This document shows, one piece after another, positions 14,670-22,698 of a DNA stretch of 24,783 nucleotides (position 1 is the first letter of the stretch; every line of letters starts with the position of its first letter). A program made the translations under genes and the position numbers. The stretch lies in assembly GCA_023390775.1 (NCBI GenBank), contig JAEWCF010000099.1:1-24783 (forward strand). Reading direction: 5' to 3'. The notes beneath the pieces were generated by a model. It had not been told where the DNA came from and ran no database searches. It saw nothing but the letters and a program-made list of their open reading frames with translations. This DNA comes from Bacteroidota bacterium. GTDB lineage: Bacteria; Bacteroidota; Bacteroidia; Flavobacteriales; Flavobacteriaceae.

Positions 14670-15448
14670 TGATCGAAGTCAGGGATCTCGTAAAATCGTT
14701 TGGCGACCAAAAGGTCCTCAAGGGAATCTCAACCGTTTTCGAAGCCGGGATGACCAACCTGATCATCGGCCAGAGCGGATCGGGAAAGACCGTGATGCTC
14801 AAGACGCTGCTGGGGATCCACAAACCGGATTCGGGGACGATATCCTACGACGGGCGCCGCTACTGGCAGATGGACGAAGACGAGAAGCGCGAACTGCGCA
14901 CCGAAATCGGGATGGTTTTCCAGGGCAGCGCGCTCTTCGACTCGCTGACAGTGGCCGAAAACGTGGGCTTCCCGCTCAAGATGTTTACCCGCAAAACAAA
15001 GGCCCAGATCGCCGAACGGGTCGCCGTCGTGCTCGAACGCGTCAACCTAAAGGACGCGCACCGCAAATTGCCCTCGGAACTTTCGGGCGGAATGCAAAAG
15101 CGAGTGGCCATCGCCAGGGCCATCGTAAACAACCCGAAGTATCTTTTCTGCGATGAGCCCAACTCCGGGCTCGATCCCAAGACCGCGATCCTCATTGACA
15201 ACCTAATCCAGGAAATTACCGCCGAATACAATATCACCACGGTCATCAATACGCATGACATGAATTCGGTGATGGAAATCGGGGACAAAATCGTGTTCCT
15301 CAAGAACGGGCTCAAGGCCTGGGAGGGCGACAAGGAACAGGTATTCCGCACCGACAACGAGGCCGTGGTGGACTTCGTCTATTCATCCGACCTCTTCAAA
15401 CGCGTCCGCGAAGCCTACCTGCGCGACGATGCTAATGCTCGCGGATAA
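14669..15448 (+). CDS. mlaF: MlaF-family ABC transporter ATPase
   Basis: 259 residues; its ATG shares one base with the TGA of mlaE, indicating translational coupling. All ATPase motifs are present: Walker A GQSGSGKT (34-41), Q-loop Gln85, signature LSGGMQKR (138-145), Walker B YLFCDEP (158-164, with D162 and E163) and the switch His196 in NTHDMNSV. It powers lipid movement between inner and outer membranes with MlaE. The C-terminus (SSDLFKRVREAYLRDD) is short, without an extra domain. Its last 17 bp overlap the convergent T9SS type B gene, and no terminator is visible between them. Confidence 0.95.
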   Translation: MIEVRDLVKSFGDQKVLKGISTVFEAGMTNLIIGQSGSGKTVMLKTLLGIHKPDSGTISYDGRRYWQMDEDEKRELRTEIGMVFQGSALFDSLTVAENVGFPLKMFTRKTKAQIAERVAVVLERVNLKDAHRKLPSELSGGMQKRVAIARAIVNNPKYLFCDEPNSGLDPKTAILIDNLIQEITAEYNITTVINTHDMNSVMEIGDKIVFLKNGLKAWEGDKEQVFRTDNEAVVDFVYSSDLFKRVREAYLRDDANARG

Positions 15449-18400
15449 GATGGACCCAGCCGGTTTCGTGCTTTCCGCCGGCCATTCGCACCAGGTAATA
15501 ATAGGTGCCGGCGGGTAACGGCCGATCCTTGTAATCCTGGCCGCGCCATTCGTTGATATAGTTGGCGCGCTCATAAACCGTAACACCGTATCGGTTGAAT
15601 ATCTGCAGGTTTTCCACCTCAAAACCTTCCAGGTCAAAGTCGTCATTGTTGCCGTCGCCGTTGACCGAAACGCCCTGTTGGATCATGCACCTGACGTTGG
15701 CAATGGGTGCCGATGCGCTGCCCGAACAACCCTCAGGGGTGGTCACCACGACCGAATATTCGCCCGGTGTCCCGGTTGCGATGCTGACAGGATTTCCCGA
15801 AGCCGTAAATCCGTTGGGGCCCGTCCATGAATAGCTTACGTCCGATGGATCGAAAATAACGTCCACAACCTCGGCAGTGAGCCAACGCACGGCGCCGTCG
15901 CAAACATTGGAGATGGAAACGACCGGAAGTGGATCAAGGGCCACCTCAACCGTGACGGGATCACCCTCACATGATCCGATGCCCGCGATCACCGAATAGA
16001 GCCCGGCATTGGAAAGCTGTGCATTCGCGATTTCGAGGGTTTGGCCCGTGGCCGATGTGCCGTCCGGAAGTGTCCAGGTATACGAATAGGCCGGATCGCC
16101 GGTAGCCGTTAGGGTAATCCCGCTTCCCACGCATCCGCCTCCCGACAAAGCCGCGGTAATCGGTTCGGGAGACTCGGAAAGGGTCAGGCTTGTTTGTACC
16201 GATTGGCTTCCGCAGGGATTTTCGACCGAATAACTGAACAGGTACGTTCCCGGCTGCTGGCCGGTGGCATCCCAAATATTTCCCGATACCGTGCCACCCG
16301 AAAGCGCGGTCCAGGTGCCACCCGTATCATAGGGCGCAGCAAGCAATTGAAAGAGGTTCACCGGCGATGCATTGCAAACGCTCATGGCATTGGCCGAACC
16401 CGCCATGGGTTGCGGAATCCCCGCCGGCACGGTGTAATTTAGGATTTCGCTCATGCAAGACTGCGGATTGACCGAGGTGATCGCTACGGTGTAATTCCCC
16501 GAATCGGCATTGGAAAAAATTGGAAACGTGAGCGTGGCCGATGTCGAGAGGACCATCGAAGGATTGGCCGTTTCGTACCACTGATAATTCAGGAAGGGAA
16601 AATTTGGAACCGACAGCACCGCCGATTCCCCGATGCAGAACTGTCCCGCCGAAATCTGGAACTGGATGGGCTCCACGATCTTGAACAGGCGGTTAACGAT
16701 GTTGTTGCAGCCGTCACGGACCTCAAAATTGTAAGTCGCCGGTTCAAGGGCGGTAAACACGTTGGACGTCCCGTTGTTGACGACGAACGGCACGCCGTCC
16801 TTGTGGGTGATCCGGTATTGGAGCAAGGGAAGCCCTTCGGCCTCGACGATCACGTCAAAATTGCCATCGGAACACGCAAAGCTGTAGACATTGGTGATCT
16901 CGGGCATGTTGTCGAAGGTAAATTCGTGAAGCACTTCGTAACATTCGATAAACGAGAACGATCCACTGGCCAGGGCAAGGTATTTTTTCAGGATCCTGAA
17001 CTGGCCCATCACCGAAAAGTTCAGGTTGTTGACATTGTTGGAGACCTGCTGGGCATTGGAACTTGTCGGTACGGTGCCTTCCACATAAACCGACGTGGGA
17101 TCATACGGATGGCCCCACACCCCGTTTCCGGTATGGAACTTCTGCAGGAAATATTCGGCGCCGACTCCGTTGGATACGTTGTTGAAAAAGAGGTTGAAGG
17201 TTCCGCAGAGCTCGGTCACATCGGCCGTGGTGGATGAGGTGTAACCCGGGACATTGGCCGTAAGCGTGGCCGTTCCGCCGCATTCGCCGCTGACGTCAAA
17301 GGTATAGGTGCCTGCGGGAAGGTTGTTGACCACCAGCATGAAATTGAATGGATTGATCAGGCCTGTGAAATCCTGCGGAAGTTGCACGGGATAGCCTGTC
17401 GGCGCCGATGTCAGCACGGCCGTCTGGATGCCTCCCTGCAAGGCCAATCCGCCGATGCTGGCGCCGCAACCCGGAATCACGACAGAACCCGGATTGAATC
17501 CCGAACCCGTATTGTCGAATACCACCACTTCCAGTTCGTGTTCCCCTCCGCAGATATCCTTAACGATAAAAACATAGGTTCCGGGCGGAACATCGGAGAT
17601 GATGACCATGTCGTTCTCGATCTGCGGGGTAAAATCCCCCGGGACCGCACCCTCGTATTCATCGGGCGCCTCTGTCAAAATCACTTCGGAGACGTTGCTC
17701 ACGATTATATTACTCCCGTCACAGCCCGCCGAACCCGCGCTCGCTGTCGGTTCGATTTCCTCGGGAGTAATGGTCTGGTTCACCATCAGCTCATTTCCGC
17801 AATTATCGGTGATGTGAACCGAATAGGTAAAGGTATCGCCCGGAAAAAACGGAATGGTCTCACTGAAGGTCACGTTCCCCGAAGCATCGTCCGGGCCGGT
17901 CAGGACCGTATTGACCACGATGGGATCGCCGCTGGGCGGATTGATCGTAATGACAACGGTTATCGGGTAGGCGGCCTGCAGCCCCGGACCCGGCCCGAGA
18001 TTGAGCGAGATGGTGAGCGAGTCGCATTCCTGATCGGTGGTCTGCTGGTTGATCAGCGCGATTCCGGCCTGCCCTTCGATCATTGTATAGGCCTGGACCC
18101 AGCCTTCGCCGCAGATATCCACAACCCTGATCTCGTAAACTCCCGCAACGAGCCCCGCGAGAACGTTTGACGCCTGCGGTGGAACGATGACGGGCCCGGA
18201 AATGATTTCGTAAGTGGCTGCCGTACCCTGGAACACGTTCACCGTCAGCGAGCCCGTTTGGCCGCATACCGGCAGGACCGGGCTGAAATTGTACGCCAGG
18301 CTGACGATCTGGTTTTCCACCACGGCATCGGCCGATATCGTCTCCGTATTCCCTCCGGAATTGATGCTCGCAAATACGCGGTACGTACCTGCGGTCAATC

Positions 18401-18632
18401 CGCCCAGGCTATTCCCGGTTTGCGTGGACACGTCGTCCGAAAGATCCGGCAACTTGTATATCGAATAGATAATGCTCGCCCCGGCCGGCGCATCCGCTAC
18501 CGTGAAGGTCAGTGTCCCGTTACCGGAACACGTTTCCGGTGTAGAGGTTACCGTCAGCGAAGCCACAGCCCCATTGGCACGCGCGATTGAAATCAGCAGT
18601 AAAAAGACAATGGTCAGGTAGTTTCTCGGCAT
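15432..18632 (-). CDS. Large secreted Ig-like protein with type B (gliding motility-associated) T9SS domain
   Basis: 1066 residues from ATG 18632. Signal peptide MPRNYLTIVFLLLISIARANG. The body is a chain of beta-sandwich-like domains with conserved cysteines; in the C-terminal half Ig-like units can be recognised by YQWYETANP...DSGNYTVAI, YSYTWTLPDG...NAGLYSVIAG and VSYSWTGPNG...TPGEYSVVV, each about 85-100 residues. Earlier parts repeat PxGTYxFxVxxxCGG strands (for example near residues 347-362 and 439-453). Residues 987-1066 are the CHU_C type B sorting domain: GVSVNGDGNNDDFDLEGF, LQIFNRYGVTVYE, LPAGTYYYLV. Such proteins are exported by the type IX system together with a PorP/SprF partner; none lies nearby. 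Probably a surface adhesin or a gliding-related protein. Confidence 0.93.
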   Translation of the reverse strand: MPRNYLTIVFLLLISIARANGAVASLTVTSTPETCSGNGTLTFTVADAPAGASIIYSIYKLPDLSDDVSTQTGNSLGGLTAGTYRVFASINSGGNTETISADAVVENQIVSLAYNFSPVLPVCGQTGSLTVNVFQGTAATYEIISGPVIVPPQASNVLAGLVAGVYEIRVVDICGEGWVQAYTMIEGQAGIALINQQTTDQECDSLTISLNLGPGPGLQAAYPITVVITINPPSGDPIVVNTVLTGPDDASGNVTFSETIPFFPGDTFTYSVHITDNCGNELMVNQTITPEEIEPTASAGSAGCDGSNIIVSNVSEVILTEAPDEYEGAVPGDFTPQIENDMVIISDVPPGTYVFIVKDICGGEHELEVVVFDNTGSGFNPGSVVIPGCGASIGGLALQGGIQTAVLTSAPTGYPVQLPQDFTGLINPFNFMLVVNNLPAGTYTFDVSGECGGTATLTANVPGYTSSTTADVTELCGTFNLFFNNVSNGVGAEYFLQKFHTGNGVWGHPYDPTSVYVEGTVPTSSNAQQVSNNVNNLNFSVMGQFRILKKYLALASGSFSFIECYEVLHEFTFDNMPEITNVYSFACSDGNFDVIVEAEGLPLLQYRITHKDGVPFVVNNGTSNVFTALEPATYNFEVRDGCNNIVNRLFKIVEPIQFQISAGQFCIGESAVLSVPNFPFLNYQWYETANPSMVLSTSATLTFPIFSNADSGNYTVAITSVNPQSCMSEILNYTVPAGIPQPMAGSANAMSVCNASPVNLFQLLAAPYDTGGTWTALSGGTVSGNIWDATGQQPGTYLFSYSVENPCGSQSVQTSLTLSESPEPITAALSGGGCVGSGITLTATGDPAYSYTWTLPDGTSATGQTLEIANAQLSNAGLYSVIAGIGSCEGDPVTVEVALDPLPVVSISNVCDGAVRWLTAEVVDVIFDPSDVSYSWTGPNGFTASGNPVSIATGTPGEYSVVVTTPEGCSGSASAPIANVRCMIQQGVSVNGDGNNDDFDLEGFEVENLQIFNRYGVTVYERANYINEWRGQDYKDRPLPAGTYYYLVRMAGGKHETGWVHLIREH

Positions 18633-18633
18633 G

Positions 18634-18652
18634 CTTGGCTTTTCATGCCAAG
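18634..18652 (-). promoter_or_regulatory. Hairpin abutting the start codon of the T9SS type B gene
   Basis: Arms CTTGGC (18634-18639) and GCCAAG (18647-18652) pair around a 7-nt loop, ending one base before the ATG on the minus strand. No T-run follows, so it is not a terminator of the upstream gene. It could limit ribosome access; this is an inference. Confidence 0.4.
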
Positions 18653-18683
18653 ATAGAAGTTTTTTGCAAAGGTTGCGCTCCCG

Positions 18684-19745
18684 CTAAGAATTCGCAGTAG
18701 CCAAACCCGTTATCCGCTTGATTTCCTGTTCCTTGCCCTTTGGGTAAATGAGCAGGACATCTTCCCGGTCCACGATGATATAATCGTGCAGCCCGTCCAC
18801 GACGATGAGTTTGCGCGCATCGGTCCGGATGATGTTGTTAGAGGCGTTTTCCAGGTAAACCCGTGCGTTCACCACAGCATTGTTGTGTTGGTCCTTGGGC
18901 AATTTCTCGTGAAGGGAACCCCAGGTGCCCAGGTCGTTCCAATCAAAAGTCGCCGGCAGGACATAGACATTGGGGGCGCGTTCGAGGATGGCGTAATCGA
19001 TGGAGATGTCTTCGGCCTGGGCGTAGTGATTATCGATAAAGTCCTGCTCGCGTTCGGTATTGTAAAAAGGCTCACCGGATTTGAACAAGGCTACCATCTG
19101 CGGCGCATATTTTTCAAATGCATCGAGGATACTGCGGGCGCTCCAGACGAAAATCCCGCCGTTCCACAAAAAGTTACCGTTTTCGACAAATTCCCGCGCG
19201 GTCTGATAATCGGGTTTTTCGCGGAATTGCACCACTTTCATGATGGCTTCGGACGAGGGCGCGCATTCAATGTAACCGTAACCCGTATTCGGAAAGGTCG
19301 GCCTTATCCCCAAGGTCATCAGCGCATCCTTTCCCTCACAGTAATCGAAGCTTTTTTGCAGGTCATCGCAAAAAGCCTCTTCATCCTCGATCCAGTGGTC
19401 GCTCGGCGCTACGACGATCAGCGCATCGGGATCGGCTTTGCGGATTTTCAGGGAAGCATAAAGGATGCACGGCGCGGTATTGCGCATGGCCGGCTCAAGC
19501 AATACCTGAGCGGGATCTACCTGCGGAAGCTGCTCGAGCACCAGGCTGTTGTAGCGTTCGTTGGTGAGGATCAGGATGTTTTCGGCGGGGACGATGCGCG
19601 ACAGCCTGGAAAACGTTTTCTGGATCAGGGTCTCGCCCGACCCCAGCATATCGTGGAATTGTTTTGGGAAATCCGATGTGCTCACGGGCCAGAACCTCGA
19701 TCCGACGCCGCCGGCCATCAATACCGCGTAATAGTGTTTGTTCAT
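18684..19745 (-). CDS. manC: Mannose-1-phosphate guanylyltransferase
   Basis: 353 residues, the single-domain length (no C-terminal isomerase domain as in bifunctional enzymes). The nucleotidyltransferase signature MAGGVGSRFWPVS (residues 10-22) is followed by FPKQF (26-30) with the catalytic Lys28; LEPAMRNTAPC, APSDHWIED and FPNTGYGYIE bind GTP and sugar phosphate. It makes GDP-mannose for O-antigen, exopolysaccharide and protein O-glycosylation. Its ATG is 1 nt after the stop of the SprT-like gene, so the two are cotranscribed; this pairing is what I recall from flavobacteria. Confidence 0.96.
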   Translation of the reverse strand: MNKHYYAVLMAGGVGSRFWPVSTSDFPKQFHDMLGSGETLIQKTFSRLSRIVPAENILILTNERYNSLVLEQLPQVDPAQVLLEPAMRNTAPCILYASLKIRKADPDALIVVAPSDHWIEDEEAFCDDLQKSFDYCEGKDALMTLGIRPTFPNTGYGYIECAPSSEAIMKVVQFREKPDYQTAREFVENGNFLWNGGIFVWSARSILDAFEKYAPQMVALFKSGEPFYNTEREQDFIDNHYAQAEDISIDYAILERAPNVYVLPATFDWNDLGTWGSLHEKLPKDQHNNAVVNARVYLENASNNIIRTDARKLIVVDGLHDYIIVDREDVLLIYPKGKEQEIKRITGLATANS

Positions 19746-19746
19746 G

Positions 19747-20343
19747 TCAACCGGGAATCAATTCTACTTCGGCGTTGGGGTTGAAAAGATAGACCCTTCC
19801 GCTGGAAATCTCCTCGCACTCGAAACGCTTGGTCCGTTGCGCGCCCTTGCGGAAGATCCTTCCGTTGTGGATGCGGAACAGGCTTCCGTACGGGAGTTCA
19901 AAGATATAGTTTTTATCGGTGCGGCCGTCGTACTGCTTCAGGGCAAGTGCGAGCGTCGCATCGGTGTCACTGCTGGCCGACGGATTGCGGAAATGCCTTG
20001 CCAAAAGCGGCAATAAGCCGGACGGGAATATCTCCGGCCTGATAAACGGGGCCATCAGCATCTTGAAACACAACTTCCACTCCTCGCCGTGCGGTTTGAT
20101 CTGCCGGCCATATTTCTCGAAGGCGACAAGGTGTGAAATTTCATGGATCAGCGTAATGAGGAAGCGGTATTTGTTGAGCGTGCCGTTGACGGTGATCTCG
20201 TGCCTGCCCTGATGGCTGCGGTAATCGCCGTGGCGCGTCACGCGCTGATTGACCACTTTCAGGTGGACCTGATTGGCCACGATAAGTTCAAAAACGGGCC
20301 TCACGGCATGTTCGGGCAAGTATTTTCCCAGGACGTCGTTCAC
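19747..20343 (-). CDS. SprT-like zinc metalloprotease-fold protein
   Basis: 198 residues from a GTG at 20343 (no in-frame ATG before the conserved part). Residues 67-71 are HEISH, with His85 in IKPHGEEWK as the third zinc ligand, the SprT/Spartan arrangement. The rest (LARHFRNPSASSDTDATLALALKQ and a C-terminal FECEEISSGRVYLFNPNAEVEL) is conserved in flavobacterial homologues from memory; the usual zinc-ribbon cysteines are absent, with just Cys92 and Cys178-type single residues. The family is linked to DNA-protein crosslink handling in eukaryotes, but the bacterial role is unknown. It lies 16 nt after the SDR gene and 1 nt before manC. Confidence 0.88.
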   Translation of the reverse strand: MNDVLGKYLPEHAVRPVFELIVANQVHLKVVNQRVTRHGDYRSHQGRHEITVNGTLNKYRFLITLIHEISHLVAFEKYGRQIKPHGEEWKLCFKMLMAPFIRPEIFPSGLLPLLARHFRNPSASSDTDATLALALKQYDGRTDKNYIFELPYGSLFRIHNGRIFRKGAQRTKRFECEEISSGRVYLFNPNAEVELIPG

Positions 20344-20359
20344 GCGGCAAAATTACGGA

Positions 20360-21034
20360 TTATGGCGTCGATGCCGATACGGGAAGCACCTTTCCATTGA
20401 ACAAGCGATGGCCCTCCAGGGCAAACTGCGCGACGTAAGCCGCCATTTCCACGGCCTCGAGCGGCGCCTTGTAACCGGGAAATGCTTCGGCAAGCATTTC
20501 GGTATTGACCGACCCGAGCGCCAGCGCATTGAAACTGATGCCCTGATCCCGAAACTCCTCCGCAAGGAGTTCCATCAGCGTGATCACGGCACCTTTGCTT
20601 GACGAATAGGCGGATAGCCCCGCGAATTTCACGCTCCCCTGGATGCCTCCCATGCTGCTGATGGCGACCACATGGCTGCCCCGGGCCAGGAAGGGAAGTG
20701 CTGTCCGCGTGAGTTCGGCGACGGCGAAGACATTGACGCGGTAGACGCGGTCAAAATCTTCGGGTGACGTTTGGGCGAAAGGCTTCAGGGCAATGGCGCC
20801 CGCGTTGTGGATGATGGCATCTACCGATTTCCAGGTTTCGAGCACCTCCAAAATCCGGGGAAAGGAACCGGCATCGGCAATATCGGCGGCGAGGCAGGTG
20901 ACATTCGGCCGGCCCAGCAACTCCGAGGGGACCTTTCGGGAAATGGCGAGTACCCGGTGGCCGGCGTCGGCCAGGATCAACGCCAATTGCAACCCGATTC
21001 CACGGCTGGTTCCGGTAACGACAATATTTTTCAT
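20360..21034 (-). CDS. Short-chain dehydrogenase/reductase (SDR)
   Basis: 224 residues from ATG 21034; a TTG six bases earlier lies inside the -7 promoter element. The classical SDR pattern is present: NAD(P) motif TGTSRGIG (residues 7-14), D51 in LAADIAD for the adenine ring, HNAG (76-79), ISS near 125-127 and the catalytic YSSSK (Y143, K147). The N-terminus lacks the second-Gly spacing of strict FabG. Substrate unknown; flavobacterial relatives are often called simply SDR oxidoreductases. It has its own promoter in the end of the upstream gene, and a 16-nt gap to the SprT-like gene. Confidence 0.9.
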   Translation of the reverse strand: MKNIVVTGTSRGIGLQLALILADAGHRVLAISRKVPSELLGRPNVTCLAADIADAGSFPRILEVLETWKSVDAIIHNAGAIALKPFAQTSPEDFDRVYRVNVFAVAELTRTALPFLARGSHVVAISSMGGIQGSVKFAGLSAYSSSKGAVITLMELLAEEFRDQGISFNALALGSVNTEMLAEAFPGYKAPLEAVEMAAYVAQFALEGHRLFNGKVLPVSASTP

Positions 21035-21037
21035 GCC

Positions 21038-21067
21038 CAAATATACTCAATCCCGATGTCGAAGCAA
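21038..21067 (-). promoter_or_regulatory. Promoter of the SDR gene, TTG-N19-TATATTTG
   Basis: On the minus strand TTG (21067-21065) is followed by a 19-nt spacer and TATATTTG (21045-21038), an exact TAnnTTTG match lying in the 3' end of the LysE-type gene. Only 3 nt separate it from the ATG at 21034, predicting a leaderless mRNA for SDR, SprT-like and manC. Confidence 0.7.
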
Positions 21068-21667
21068 TTTTCGCAGTTGCCATAATGCCATCGCCACAAA
21101 AACTACCGGCATGATGCCCGACAACAGCAGTTGGCCAAAAGGTTTCCAATACGCCGCGATCCCGTCCAGGGCAAGTACGATCAACCACATCCCGCAAAAA
21201 GTTCCCACCGCGGCCGCAATCGCAAAAACGGCACTACGGCGCGGCCCGATAAATCCACCGCTTGCCAGGAATAGGCACCAACCCGTCCAGAAAGGAACCT
21301 GCATGATGTTGGAGGCGCTCAACAACAAGCCCGTCAAAAATGCGCTATGACCGGCCGATTTCGCCAGGGGAATCGCATGGGTAGTGCCCTGCCAGAAAAA
21401 CACGACCGCCAGCAGCAATAAAAAGGCAACCGAAATCCATCCGACCGCACGCATCAGCTTCGGGCTATTGGCCAATTGTTGTACCGATGCGCTTATCGCG
21501 TAGACGATTACCGCCTCGACCATGACAACGCCAGCGAGGAAGTTCAGCGCTGCGGGGTTACCCTGATCGGCATAGACCTTCCACGCCGCGACATTGAGGT
21601 AGCCCATGGGCAATGAACCCGCGAAACTGATGGCGAATCCCGCCACAATTGACCTTGCCAAAGTCAA
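21047..21667 (-). CDS. LysE/RhtB-type membrane exporter
   Basis: 206 residues from a TTG whose last two bases are the first two of the TGA stop of the upstream ATP-grasp gene (TTGA overlap); the only in-frame ATG within reach (residue 21) would remove the first membrane segment. Six hydrophobic segments, the length and the first-helix motif AGSLPMGYLNVAAWKVYADQG correspond to the LysE/RhtB family of amino-acid exporters, in which the conserved Gly-x-x-x-x-Pro-Gly/Met-Pro start is typical. The exported compound is unknown; coupling to an ATP-grasp ligase suggests it may export that enzyme's product. Confidence 0.8.
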   Translation of the reverse strand: MTLARSIVAGFAISFAGSLPMGYLNVAAWKVYADQGNPAALNFLAGVVMVEAVIVYAISASVQQLANSPKLMRAVGWISVAFLLLLAVVFFWQGTTHAIPLAKSAGHSAFLTGLLLSASNIMQVPFWTGWCLFLASGGFIGPRRSAVFAIAAAVGTFCGMWLIVLALDGIAAYWKPFGQLLLSGIMPVVFVAMALWQLRKLLRHRD

Positions 21668-22698
21668 AATGCAGTGATTTTCCGCGATTGCGCGCGGTGT
21701 TCCCGATAGGCTTGCAAGCCTTCCCAGCAGGAAAGATAGTCATGCCCGGCGCGTGCGTTTGCCTCGGCTATTTGGTGCATCAGGCCGAAATGGCGTACAA
21801 GTTCGCGCCACGCGAAAAAAATGGAATGGCCCGGATCATATATGTGCGTGGGCTCGCTCGAACTGCCGTTGACCTCGACCAATTTGAAAGCGAGGCCATT
21901 TTCCAGGTCTTGCCAATTATCGTACATGATGTCCAGCCTTCCGAAATAAAATCCGGGGATTTTTTGGCAGATCCCGTCAATCAAAACAACAAGCCTGTCC
22001 GATGATTGATGGCTGGCATCGGTAAACTTCGCGCCGCGCGCGTGATTTCCGTAAGGCACTACATCGAACCCCTCGCCTTTTCCGGGTACAACCGGGAGGA
22101 TTTGAGGCGCCTGCCTTGCAACCGCCGCGAGTTGCATTTCGTGACGCGGGTCCTTCATAAGCAATTGCGCAACGGTCGAACGGCCATCGCCCGTAACCCG
22201 AAGAAATTCTTTTGCGACGATGCCCGTGATCCTACCCCGCCTTTCACCCGGCATCCGCACATAAAAAATTCCCACCTCGTTGCGATAAGGAATCAGTTCC
22301 TGCAATAAAAAATCGAATTTCGCACGGTTGGCATAGTCTTCAAGGTCCTGCAAAGATTCCAGCCTCTTGACAGCCGATCCCCGCAGGCCGATGTCGGGTT
22401 TGGCGATCATCGGGAACCCGATGCCACTGTTGCGGGCCCGCTGGTAAGCCGATTTGACATCGGTACCCTCATGCACGACAATGGTTTTTGGGGTCACTTC
22501 TGTGGGCATAATGCGATAAATATCCATCTTGCTTTCGGCCATGAATCCGCCGTTTTTGATTCCGGGATTGGCAGCATTGAAAAAAAACGGCGTCCTGGCC
22601 TTCGCCGACAGCCAGATCCAGTAAAACCCAACCGGCATATAAATAGCCCACGCCGGCCAGTATTCCCAATGCGTGAGCCGGTGCCAGACCAATTTCAT
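21664..22698 (-). CDS. ATP-grasp ligase (D-Ala-D-Ala ligase-like)
   Basis: 344 residues from ATG 22698, overlapping the stop of the NRDE gene by 4 nt (ATGA). The N-terminus HWEYWPAWAIYMPVGFYWIW (residues 10-29) is hydrophobic and aromatic and may anchor the protein. The ATP-grasp core holds FPMIAKPDIGLRGSAV (K100 for ATP), LLQELIPYRNEVGI (E134), FGRLDIMYD (D256) and FKLVEVNGSSSEPTHIYDP (E275, N277: the Mg2+ site). Such folds ligate a carboxylate to an amine. The closest automatic label would be D-alanine-D-alanine ligase, but the short length and extra N-terminus separate it from Ddl; it may form a different peptide bond. It sits between the NRDE and LysE-type genes. Confidence 0.85.
   Translation of the reverse strand: MKLVWHRLTHWEYWPAWAIYMPVGFYWIWLSAKARTPFFFNAANPGIKNGGFMAESKMDIYRIMPTEVTPKTIVVHEGTDVKSAYQRARNSGIGFPMIAKPDIGLRGSAVKRLESLQDLEDYANRAKFDFLLQELIPYRNEVGIFYVRMPGERRGRITGIVAKEFLRVTGDGRSTVAQLLMKDPRHEMQLAAVARQAPQILPVVPGKGEGFDVVPYGNHARGAKFTDASHQSSDRLVVLIDGICQKIPGFYFGRLDIMYDNWQDLENGLAFKLVEVNGSSSEPTHIYDPGHSIFFAWRELVRHFGLMHQIAEANARAGHDYLSCWEGLQAYREHRAQSRKITAF

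Noticed and set aside
17382..18170. Plus-strand open frame of 262 codons inside the T9SS type B gene
   Set aside because: Its product is rich in Arg, His, Asp and Ile in a pattern typical of an antisense frame; the minus-strand protein has signal peptide and sorting domain.
18786..19784. Plus-strand open frame of 332 codons over manC
   Set aside because: It lies opposite a well-supported guanylyltransferase and shows no recognisable motif.
21664..22698. Calling the ATP-grasp gene ddl (D-alanine-D-alanine ligase)
   Set aside because: The fold matches, but the N-terminus, neighbours and lack of cell-wall genes do not support that specific role.
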